Position numbers and translations under genes: made by a program. Below the pieces are notes generated by a model, which saw only the letters and a program-made list of their open reading frames with translations, made no database searches and was not told where the DNA came from. From assembly GCA_033816765.1 (NCBI GenBank), contig CM066298.1, forward strand, positions 930,001 through 994,000: 64,000 bases of DNA, read 5' to 3'. Each line of letters opens with the position of its first letter. Position 1 is the first letter of the stretch. Shown here in pieces: positions 1-9,467 of the stretch. Source of the stretch: Nothopassalora personata (taxonomy: Eukaryota; Ascomycota; Dothideomycetes; Mycosphaerellales; Mycosphaerellaceae).

Positions 1-59
1 GTTGTTACTTAATAGGACCTTATAACCGTAATTGTTACTAAATACCTTAGACTTTAAGT

Positions 60-180
60 GTTTTTGACCTTAGTCGACCTTAACCGTAAACCTTAACTGT
101 AAACCTTAACCTTAAACCTTAACCTTAAGTAATAACCTTAACCTTAAACCTTAGACCTTAAACCGTAATTTTAACCTTAT
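60..180 (-). repeat. Degenerate TTAAGG-type short repeats in the gypsy-A leader
   Basis: Read on the element strand, the leader is a run of imperfect hexamers built on GGTTAA / GGTTTA / GGTTCA. The number of units differs between copies: the stretches at 9205-9275, 47345-47445 and 48545-48640 are not the same length. It resembles telomere sequence in composition but is internal to the retroelement, directly downstream of the 5' LTR. Confidence 0.7.
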
Positions 181-242
181 AAACTAGATACTAATACGCT
201 ACCGGGTGTACACTTAATACCCCCCCTCATTAACTACTAAAA

Positions 243-614
243 CAATGTCTACTAACTACCCTATGTAGGCCTATCCGAGTTGTAGTAGTATAGAGCGGCG
301 CTTATGTAAGTAGAGGTATTTGCCGGTCCCGGGACCGTGAAATCAGGTCACGTGACGAGTAGCGTAGTAGCTAGAATAAAACAAGAGGATTGGCGGACTT
401 AATCCCTTATACCCTCTACTCGAGAGGTATAAATTGAATTGTTACCTTAATGCTACGCTTACAATACTTAACTGTATAGTATATATCTTAATAGCTATAC
501 TAGGTCCTACTAGCTTGCCTAAATGTCTAATTAAACCTAAATGAAATTTAGGCAAGTTAGACCTAAGGGACCCCTTCTAAACCTAAGGTTAACACAACCT
601 ATTAGTTGTTAATA
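243..614 (-). repeat. Gypsy-A LTR (5' LTR of copy 0)
   Basis: One of six LTR copies of about 370-394 bp in the window. On the element strand they start TATTAAC and end GTAGACATTA or CATTG. The expected TG...CA ends appear to have been converted to TA...TA by RIP. The LTR holds a GGTCCCGGGACC palindrome (325-336) and, 10 bp away, GTCACGTGAC (347-356), which contains a CACGTG E-box. Both are kept in all six LTRs. A CTCGAGTAGAGG block and an ATTTATACCTC motif (element strand) are also shared. Confidence 0.88.
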
Positions 615-618
615 CTAT

Positions 619-1198
619 ACCCGCTAATACTTATAACTGCCGCTAAATCGGTTACGCTACTTTATAAGGGGTAATATAAGTTACTTAGTTCTAGTTTATC
701 GACGAACGGAAGTTACGAATCTAGCATCTTAAGTCTAGGATAACGATACTCTAAATTTAAAATAATCGTAAGCCTTATCCGTAGCTTCTAGACTAACTAC
801 TATATACATTAGTCTAATTATGCATGTCGCGTATATGTAGGCCGTGTAGTACGCCCCCGATAGTACTAATGGTTATAATAGGCTAGGACTTATGCTTAGT
901 TAATGCTACTAGGCCTTCCCTTAGTGTTTACGGTATGTTTATAGCCGATGTTAAGGTCTCCTAAAGCTAATCTAACTTGTCTAGAGAGGAATTTAGTCGG
1001 CGTATACAATTTTAATAATATACTTTACATTAAATGCATACTCCTTAATTAGGATAACACTTTTACTTACGTACCCGGTACACCTAATAAGCCTAAATGT
1101 ATTCGTCGAGCTCGTTCGAAAGGATAAGACATGTTACTTACTACCTTAGTACGCTTTTCCCTTTCTAGAGGGACATAATTAGAGGTTATTTAAAAGCC
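619..1198. repeat. Segmentally duplicated flank (inverted copy at 47512-48091)
   Basis: The stretch just outside the LTR matches the reverse complement of 47512-48091 nearly base for base. The match ends abruptly at TTAAAAGCC (1190-1198). Because the duplication includes both the gypsy-A end and its flank, it arose by copying of DNA after the element was in place. Confidence 0.85.
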
Positions 1199-2257
1199 TC
1201 CTACGTCTCGCTAATAGCTATAGGGCTTATAGTAGAGGTAGGCTAGGTATACGTCTTAACTTCCTTACGGAAGCTACTAGGTCGACGCGGCGTAAGAATC
1301 TATCCTAAGATCTATGTTATACGTTATAATTAAGAAAAGTAGTAGCTAGTATATAATTCTATAGTAATTTTTAGTAGATAGACTATAGACGGCGACCTAA
1401 CTTATAGCGGGTAGAATGAGACTAGTAGAGGTTCTCGCTAATTTTCGTCTAGGGACGTCCTAGACATATACGGACAGCAAATCTAGGTCCACCGCCTACC
1501 TACTATAATAGCCGTATCTACACGTATTAGGCAACGACTATACGTAATGTAGTAAATAGCTCGTTATATTAACAAGTATTAAGCCGTCTAGTATTAATAA
1601 GTAGTATAAGTTTCGTATTCTATAGAACCTCCCGATTTTCTCTTATATATAAAATCCGCTAGTAGGGCCCTTACTATAAGATGCGCCTTACTCTTAAATC
1701 CGTATAGAGCGAGCGATGTTAGCTTATATAACCGACTAAGTTAGCGAAATCGATATTAATTAGCGAGATTAAAGTATAGTTCGCTTATCTTAGTAGCATT
1801 CCTCTATGTAAGAAGGAAGTCGCGCTACTAGGTAGAGCGACCTCTTAGACCTTAAATTTTCGAGGGCTCGTTATAAGGCATAATTAGTTTATCTAATGTA
1901 GTGTACTAATACGTCGGACTTCTTTAGGCTCTAGTATATAGGTTAAAAGAGCGTATTCCCGATTACCTAAGTATATAACCTTACGTACTAGATCATAGTG
2001 TCTAGGGAAGTATTATAATTAGAGTAGTACGCCTAGAGCTTATACTTCTCAACCGTTTAAGCTAGCTCGCTAGGGAACGGAAGAGGAGTAACGCTTAGGG
2101 AGATACGTATGTCCGGCTTATGTAAAGTTAGGTTAATACGTATGTCGGTCCGGTAACTTAGGAAGTTTTCTTTACCTAAGCTACTTAGGTTAAAGCAACT
2201 ATTACTTATACTAACTACTTAAACTACTATAATAAATAGAAGGTAAAAGGAGGACGG
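1199..2257. other. Unassigned RIP-mutated DNA
   Basis: No motif recognised. Read on the minus strand, a frame interrupted only by TAG/TAA can be followed from about 1850 down to 619, so it may be the remains of a protein-coding repeat. TGA is rare in RIP-mutated DNA, so this is weak evidence. The segment ends where the gypsy-B 3' LTR begins. Confidence 0.4.
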
Positions 2258-2687
2258 TGTTAGGTTTAGTATAACCTAATGATATTACAAGTTAAGAAGA
2301 TAAGCTTAATTAGGTTTGTTCTCGGGCCGATAGGAAGTCGAGGGAGAGTAATAAAGCAATAGTTGTCTTCGTCTTATAAAGACTTAAGAAACAATGTAGT
2401 AGAGGTTAGGTTTCGGTATATTCTAAACAGTAATATTAAATAGTAAGTTAAACGTATCGAAACTATAAGGGATTCTTAGCGTTCCTAAATATAAAGGAGA
2501 TTCGTAGATCTCGGTAATTAGTCTAATTAGTCTAAGCATAAGTAGTCTAATTAGTCTAAGTATAAGTAGCCTAATTAGTCTAAGTATAAGCGGTCTAATC
2601 GCCCTAAGTCTAAGCGCTTAGGTAGGATAAGTTACGTGCTCTTCTCGTTATTATAATTCTAGGGTCTATAGGAATTATTCCGTAACA
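2258..2687 (-). repeat. Gypsy-B LTR, 3' copy of B1
   Basis: Starts TGTTAGG and ends CCGTAACA on the plus strand, so the TG...CA ends survive. Matches 20843-21245 and 24458-24863. It is longer because an approximately 24 bp unit (CTAAGTATAAGTAGCCTAAT-like, 2520-2600) is present in more copies than in the other two LTRs. Confidence 0.9.
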
Positions 2688-2760
2688 CTATCTCCTTTTT
2701 AGCCTAGCTTCGTCCCGAAGCTTTATAAGCCGTTATTATTTCTTATAGTAATAGTTAACT

Positions 2761-3300
2761 ATGTCTTCTTCCTCCTATAAACGCCGTTAATAACTTACTC
2801 TAGATACTGAAATTTCTAGTATTAAAATAGCTCTATGTACGAATTGTTAGAAGTCTCGATCCTCGGGCGTAGTAGTAAAGTGTATCGTAGGTTCTCGGTC
2901 TAGGAAGTGTTCGGCCTATATTCGAAAAAGCTATAAGGACTACGACGTACGTCTTTCTCGTCCGGAGTAGGAACGTCTTCGCGATTCGCGCGATAAGCTT
3001 AAGCTAGAGCTTAAGAGGATTAAAGAGGAGGAGGTGCGGCTAAAGATACGTAAGGTCCGTCTTCGGAAATAGCTACGCTTAGCTAAGCGTCGCACTAACG
3101 ACGCCGTCGCTAAGGAGTTAGAGGAGCTCGAGGAGAAAGAGGCGCGCGAGGAGCTAGCGTCTCTTAAGTAGGCGTTGGGGGTAGAGGTATCGCCTTCGCT
3201 AGTTTCTTTCTCGGATATCCTAGAGATACCCGTAAACGACTAGACGGCGCTTTCTAGGGCGGAGTCCTAGGGCGAGTCCCTAGGGGTAGAAACTTATTAG
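2761..3300 (+). pseudogene. Antisense ORF: Cys-rich N-terminus plus charged coiled coil
   Basis: A plus-strand frame antisense to the chromovirus, between its 3' LTR and the chromodomain. From the ATG it is readable for about 180 codons with only TAA/TAG interruptions, nearly all at plausible Gln positions. Visible features are a C-x2-C near residue 26 (CTNC), more Cys at about residues 43 and 52 (RKCSAY), then about 100 residues rich in Glu/Lys/Arg/Leu with a coiled-coil look. The order of a Cys cluster followed by an Arg/Lys/Glu coiled coil resembles proteins widespread in filamentous fungi near gypsy elements; that link is from memory, not from a search. Copy B2 has lost this region by deletion. 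Confidence 0.55.
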
Positions 3301-3339
3301 GGTATTTATTTATAAGTTATGTCCCTATTCCTATTAATC

Positions 3340-3412
3340 GGCTAGGTAGCTTAGTAGTAGAGCGTAAGCTACCTAAACTCTTAAGGTCGTAGGTTCGATT
3401 CCTACCCTAGTC
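3340..3412 (+). tRNA. tRNA-like sequence (degenerate) inside gypsy-B1
   Basis: 73 nt with a tRNA layout. The acceptor stem is GGCTAGG / CCTAGTC (7 bp with one G-T). The D stem GCTT/GAGC closes an AGTAGTA loop. The T arm is perfect, GTAGG-TTCGATT-CCTAC, with an intact B-box-like GGTTCGATTCC. The anticodon arm is abnormal: TAAG/CTTA would leave an 11 nt loop, so I assign no anticodon. AGTAG in the D loop where GG is expected fits RIP damage. It sits between the antisense ORF and the chromodomain. Probably a pseudo-tRNA or captured tRNA-derived segment. Confidence 0.5.
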
Positions 3413-3479
3413 GCTCGTCGGCCGAGAGATCGATTGTCGTTAGTTGTATCGGCGGACCTATTTTTAGTATTATCGGATC

Positions 3480-6400
3480 TTTTACTAATAGTTTCGTAGG
3501 TTTTGTTTTAGTTCCTAGGTATTTTCTAATTCGTCGTATCCTTTCTACTTAATAAGGTATCGCTAACCTTTCTTATCTAGGATTTTTTCGACTTCGAATT
3601 CGTTTTCTACTTCTAGCTCGAAATAGAAGCTTTCCTAGTAGGGTGTTTTAGCGTCCGCGGGTTCTAACTTAGAGATATAGAAGACTAGGTGGATTTTAGC
3701 GTCTAGTAGTAGTCGTAGGCGGTAGTTAACTACTCCTATAACTTTATCGATAGAAAATGGTCCGACCTTAATGTAATCTAGTTTCTTAGTCTATCTTCTT
3801 ATTCTTAAGTTTTTTATAAGGAGATAGACCTTATCCCCCTCTTTTAGTAGAGGTACTATTTTTCTCGTGTCTTACCGTTATTAAGACAGTTTATGTTATA
3901 TATCTTCGATCGCCTTACGTGTTTCTTTATGTACTTCCTTAAGAGTATCCGTCGTTACGATTACTCTTTCGGCTTATAGGTAGGATCTAGGTGTTCCGAA
4001 TAGGTTAGGATCTTTACTAAAGTTCGTATAGAATAGTGTCGTTAAAGTTGTCTCTAATTTATAGTTGTTTAGTACAATCTACGCTATTAGTAGTAATAAA
4101 ACCTAGTTGTCTTATACGTAGTTAATGTAGTGTCGTAGGTATTGTTCTAGCGTTTAGTTTATCCTTTCGGTCTACCCGTCTATCTCCGGATAGTATACTA
4201 TTAACAGTTTATATTTAATTCCGATCGTTCCTATAAGCGTCTTCTAGTAGTTCGATATAAATAGCTTATCTCTATCCGTTATAAACGCTTAAGGGAATCC
4301 GTAGTATCGGATAAGTCTATCTAGTACGAGGTATCCGAGCTATTCTACATTATATGTCTCTAATGTAGGAATAAAGTGTACGTATTTTATAAGTCTATTA
4401 ACTATAACTAGTATTATGTCGTATAGTTGTTTCGTAACTTAGTCTCTTAACGGTAGGAGTTTCGTAATAAAGTCTATTATAACTTCGTCCTATGGTTTTA
4501 TTAGTGGTGTCCTAAACTGTAGGTAACCGTATTTCGCATGTCTCGTAGCCTTGTTTCGTTAGCAGTATACGCATTGTTTAATGTAGCGTAACACCTTAAG
4601 TCTTATCTATAGGAATGAGAAGCTACGTTATATTAGGTCTATTGTCTTTAAAGTTCTAGGGTGTCTATAAGTTAGTCCGTCGTAATGTTGTTATATATAT
4701 TCTTCTTCTCGATCCTTCGGTACTTAGTATTTTCCTTACGATATAGGGAATTGTTCGTCCTTATCGCCTAATATCCGTACGATGTTATTAAATTCTCTAG
4801 TGTTAGTACTAAGACTTCCGTCGGGGTTTATCCTTAGTATTTTGTGTTACACTAGTTCTTTTCCTTCTATATAGTTGCTTCTTTGGCTTAGCGCATTAGC
4901 GCGGCTATTCTCCTTTCCTAGAGTATATTTAATTTCGAACTTATATTACCCTAGTAGCTCCGACTAGCGGGCTTCCCTTCGGGTAAGTTCCTTCGTCGTC
5001 GTAAAGTACGTAAGATTCTTATAGTTAGAAAGAATCGTTAACTTCGGTAGGCCCTCGACATATACTCTCTAATATTGTATAGTAGTAACAATAGCTAGAA
5101 GCTCTTTGTTATAGATGTCGTAGTTCTATTCCGCTATAGTCATTTTCCGGGAATAATAGGCTACTAGGTGTCTCTACCTATCGTGTGTCTATGTTAGATA
5201 CGCGCCTATTGCTATATTAGACGTATCGGTCTCGATGTAGACTTCCTTACTACTATCGAATAGTCGAAGTATAGGGGCTAAAGCGCATTGTTCCTTAAGT
5301 TTCTTAAACGCTTTAATCTGTTCCTTTCCCTATTTCTAGGTAACGTCTTTTCTCGTAAGCATCGTTATTAGTGCTACTATCCTTACGTAATTCTTAATGA
5401 ATTTCCGGTTGTAGTTCGCTAGCCTAAGGAATGATTATACGTCCTTAACTAATGTTAGTTCTAGCTATTCTCTAATTGACTATGTCTTTGTAGGGTCGAT
5501 CGTTATCCCTATAGTACTAATAATAAAGCCTAAGAATTTAACTTCTTTCTTATGGAATTCGCATTTCTCGGGTACTGTCTTAAATCCTAAACGCGTGAGT
5601 CGTTCGAATACGTCCTAGACTTGCTTTATGTAATTCTAAAGGGATCCTTTCGTATAGACTAATATATCGTCTATATAAGCGATAACGTATACGTCGAGTA
5701 GGTCTCTAAGTGTTTCGTTAATAAGGTCCTAATAGGATACGGGTGCGTTAGTTAATCCTATTAGTATAACTAGGAATTCGTAAAGTCCGTATCTTATTCT
5801 AAAAGCGGTTTTCTATTCTTCTCCTTCTACTATCCGTATAGCGTAGAAGGCATCTCGTAGGTTAATCTTCGTGTACTAGTCTAATCCGGTCAATCTATCT
5901 TATGCTTCTTTAATGTTAGGTAGCGGGTATCGGTTCTTAATCGTAATCTCGTTTAACTTTCTATAGTCTTATACGAGTCGTAACTTCCCCTTTACTTTTA
6001 GAACGAACATGTATAGAGTTCCTACACTTAAGGTAGATCTTCTTATCTATCCTTTAGCTAGCTTCTCCTTTAGCTATTCTCGTAGGGTTTGTAGCTCTTT
6101 CTTAGACATTTAATATAGGGGTCCCTATAGAGGCTCTTTCCCTAGCTAAATGTTTATCTTATGATCCTATAGTTAGTGCTTAGGTAAGGCATCCTTACCT
6201 CTTTCCTCTTTAAAGAGTCGCGACTACTTGCGATACTCTTTAGGAATACTTAACTCTAAGATGTTAGTATCCTTCGATAGTGCGTTACTTCTATTACTAC
6301 TAGTGACTTCGTAACCCGGCGGCCCTACGCTAGTGTCTATCCTAGTCGAAGGTAGTTCTTCTATCCTTCTATTCGGCGTAAGCTATATCCTATTTAGCTA

Positions 6401-8700
6401 TTTCTTTACCTTATCTACTAGCGAACGCTACCGCTACGTAGGCTAAATGTCGATAACGTAGTCGCATTCCCTAAATTTAAGTACTCCTCTTCTCTAGTCG
6501 ATTACTAGATTGTGCTTTCTTAACTAAGGTATACCTAGTACGATGTTATAACTAGCTATGTTAGTAATATCTAAGATAATCTCCTCGTAGTGCCGTTAGA
6601 TAGCAAGTAGTAGCGGTATCGTCTCGCGTTCTATACTAGGTAAGGATAATCCGTCTACCGCGATCAATTTATAACCCTCTTTCTTCTTATAGGTAGCGAT
6701 CCTATGTCTTATAACAAATAATTCGGAGGTAAAGTTCCCGCTTACTCCGGAATCTATTATAGTATCTGTCTTATGCCCGTTAACGATAATCTTAGTTCAA
6801 AACACTGTTGTTATTAGTAATGCTTAAGCCTTTTCTATGTTATATAACTCCCTTCGGTCGCTTATTCCTAGGGAGTTAATCCTTTTCCCTATTTGTATAT
6901 AGAACGTCGTACTTCGTGTCTCGAGGTCTCCGCTTAAACCTAGCGCGAGCCTTTCTATATCTATACCTACATTCGGTAACGTTCCTAGATCTTCTACGTT
7001 TCTAAGTAGAGTGCGCGTGCGTGTTATACTACGTTACGTAATTTACTCGATATAAATGTTCCTAACGGTATAAGATATCCGGTTCCTATTATTTAGCTCC
7101 CTATCGGTAGTCGTTCTATAACAGCGGTTGCTAGATTCTCGGTTGTTTCTATAAGTAGGTATCCCTAGGCTATGCCTCGTAGGGTATCGAGTGTCTTGTT
7201 AAACTTAATAGAGTATAGCATCCTTCGTCCGCCTATCTTAGGTAGGAATTCCTCGTGCCTTCTTTATAGGTGTACGATTATGTTATATAATTTCTTAGGT
7301 GCATTAATCGAAAAGGTTAGTTGTTTATTGTCGTCGTTAGTATCGCTCTCTTCTCCTTCGGAGGAATCTTCTTCGCTTAATTCTTCCGGATCCTAATCTT
7401 CTTTAATAGTATCTAGCCCGGTAGTTTCTTAACTTTCTTCCTATGGTTCCGGTAACTACGATCCGTTCTATCCTAGGTCTTAGTTTTCCTTATTACTTCT
7501 ATCGTCGTTAAAGTAGGATTCGTCGATGTCTACTTCTCTAAGCGTAGCGTTCTACCTATACGTCGCTCCTAGGGTTCCTCTTAGTTACTAAGGCTAATAC
7601 CCTACGCCTAACTTCGCGGCGTAGTAAACTTAATACGAGTCTTAGTAATAGAATCGCTAATAAAGGCTTCTATAACTATTTCGAGATTCGGATTTAATCT
7701 CGTAGTCGACTCTTTATGTTATTATATTAAACTGTCGTAGTTAGTTCTTCGCATTAAATGGAATAACTACTATTTACTACCTATAGTATCCTCCTCGTCC
7801 TTCTAAGGGGTCTAGGAGAGGCGTTATGCTTCTATTACTAGCTCTCTCCCCTACTCTCCGAGTATAGTCGGTATCTCCTTAAGATATAACGCTACTCTTA
7901 GATTTACTAGTTTGGGGTTGCATTATATTAAACTGTTCGCGGCGTACTATATTCTTACCGCGGCAGTCCCTTACTAGGTAGGTAGGTTTACTATATCCGT
8001 AGTAAGTTCGTGTTTCTTTTGAACTCCGGGATGCTCTATTCCCGTTACTATTCCTAATCTTACGACCTTTCTCGGTAACGTCGAGTTCTATTAGCTATAG
8101 TCCGTAGTATAGTTTATCCCTAGGCTTATTATTGTAGTTGTCGTGGAAGCCTCTATTACGGTTATTATAGCCTAGTATGTATCTAGCCTTTCCGGATACC
8201 TTAGAGTCGTATCGTCGTTCTATAGCTCTTTCGTAGAGCTTATCGTTAAGATCAATCGTAACTCTAACGAGGTCGCCTAAGCTATCGATCTTCCGACCAT
8301 CCCTTATTAACTCGTCCTTAACATGCTCCTTTAGTCCTCTCCGGTACATAACTTAAAGTGCTTCGTCGTCCTAATCGGTGAGTTACGCGTATTCCTAGAA
8401 TTTAGTAGCATATTCGGTAGTAGATGTCTTCTAGGTTAAATGCTAAATAACACGAACGGTAGTAGTAATCTTATTAGAGACACTAAAGACGCTCTTTATA
8501 GTATGTTTAAGATGGTTATATAACCTAAAGATTCCGTTGGCATTGTCTTCTCCGTTACTGTCTAGGTATTTCCTAAGGAATGGTTTAACCTAATGCTATG
8601 CTCGTCCTCTTAAAAAGGTAGTAGTAAAGATAGGCTTAAGGGTCTTAGGTATAGAGTCAAATAGGAAGTACATGTCTATCTAAGAGACCTAAGTGTCGAA
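3480..8700 (-). pseudogene. Gypsy-B1 gag-pol polyprotein with chromodomain
   Basis: Read on the minus strand with TAG/TAA tolerated. Gag C-terminus at 8095-8349, with YRRGLKEHVKDEL. A CCHC zinc knuckle near 7930-8010 is now YYGYSKPTYLVRDC, three Cys and the His turned to Tyr. Retropepsin near 6640-6800. RT at about 5550-6100, with RLVQDYRKLNEIT and the catalytic YIDDILVYT near 5660. Integrase at about 4000-4800, with Cys-x2-Cys in the zinc finger and YYPETDGQTERINQ. Chromodomain at 3490-3610, with FEVEKILD and KGYDELENT. In the chromodomain two TAG codons (3545-3547 and 3515-3517 on the plus strand) fall on the invariant Trp positions, showing damage on both strands. Not functional. Confidence 0.85.
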
Positions 8701-8760
8701 CTTGTCTCGGTCGCTATAGTAGTATTCTAGCTTACTAACCTTAAGGGTGTCGTTGCCTAT

Positions 8761-9131
8761 TATTAACGACTAATAGGTTATGTTAACCTTAGGTTTAGAG
8801 GGGGTCCCTTAGGTCTAACTTGCCCTAATTTCATTTAGGTTTAATTAGACATTTAGGTAAGCTAGTAGGACCTAGTATAGCTATTAAGATATATACTACG
8901 TAGCTAAGCATTGTAAGCGTAGCATTAAGGTAACAATTCAATTTATACCTCTCGAGTAGAGGGCATAGGGGTTTAGGGTCCGCTAATCTTCTCATTTATC
9001 TAGCTACTACGCTACTCGTCACGTGACCTGATTTCACGGTCCCGGGACCGGCAAATACCTCTACTTACATAAGCGCCGCTCTATACTACTACAACTCGGA
9101 CAGGCCTATATAAGGTAGTTAGTAGACATTA
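8761..9131 (+). repeat. Gypsy-A1 5' LTR
   Basis: Begins TATTAACGAC and ends GTAGACATTA. Contains GTCACGTGAC (9018-9027) and GGTCCCGGGACC (9038-9049). The flanking CTAT duplication defines its outer boundary. Confidence 0.88.
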
Positions 9132-9467
9132 TTTTAGTGGTTAATAAGGGGGGTATCAAGTGTACACCCGGTAGCGTATTAGTATCTAGTTTATAAGGTT
9201 AAAATTACGGTTTAAGGTCTAAGGTTTACGGTTAAGGTTATTACTTAAGGTTAAGGTTTACGGTTAGGGTCGACTAAGGTCGAAAACACTTAAGGTCTAA
9301 GGTATTTAGTAACAATTACGGTTATAAGGTCCTATTAAGTAATAACTAGTATTAGCACATTCTAAAGCAAGCACTACGTAACAATAGATACGGCTGCATT
9401 ACTAGAAAAACTTAGTACCTTTACCGACATAGGTAGGGGCTACGAACAGCCTATAAACCCTACGAAA
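9132..9467 (+). other. Gypsy-A1 leader
   Basis: Untranslated region between LTR and gag. It holds degenerate GGTTAAGG-type repeats (about 9205-9275) and an AACTAGTATTAGCACATTC block just before gag. No convincing tRNA-complementary primer site was identified next to the LTR. The corresponding leaders are at 1-242, 47173-47477 and 48468-48830. Confidence 0.75.

Larger units (their letters stand above)
1..614 (-). mobile_element. Gypsy-A copy 0: 5' LTR and leader, body off the left edge
   Basis: This is the 5' end of a minus-strand LTR retrotransposon. The outer part (1-242) is the untranslated leader, whose reverse complement matches the leaders of the copies at 9132 and 48468. It is followed by the 5' LTR at 243-614. 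The gag start lies beyond position 1. CTAT directly after the LTR (615-618) is a candidate 4 bp target duplication, since copy A1 is flanked by CTAT. The segment is RIP-mutated. The same LTR plus the same right-hand flank occurs inverted at 47512-48467, so this is one end of a segmental duplication and not an independent insertion. Confidence 0.85.

Noticed and set aside
60..180. Telomere or subtelomere repeats
   Set aside because: The hexamers are degenerate, short, and found in every gypsy-A leader, so they are part of the retroelement.
7172..7396. Plus-strand open frames at 7172-7396 and 22542-22766
   Set aside because: Antisense to gypsy-B gag-pol; low-complexity Ser/Leu text from RIP-mutated DNA; no support.
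243..9131. A large DNA transposon bounded by the inverted repeats at 243-614 and 8761-9131
   Set aside because: These repeats are gypsy-A LTRs. The right one pairs with a direct copy at 20321 and has a proven target duplication; the left belongs to another copy. Their inverted arrangement is coincidental to the elements' orientations.
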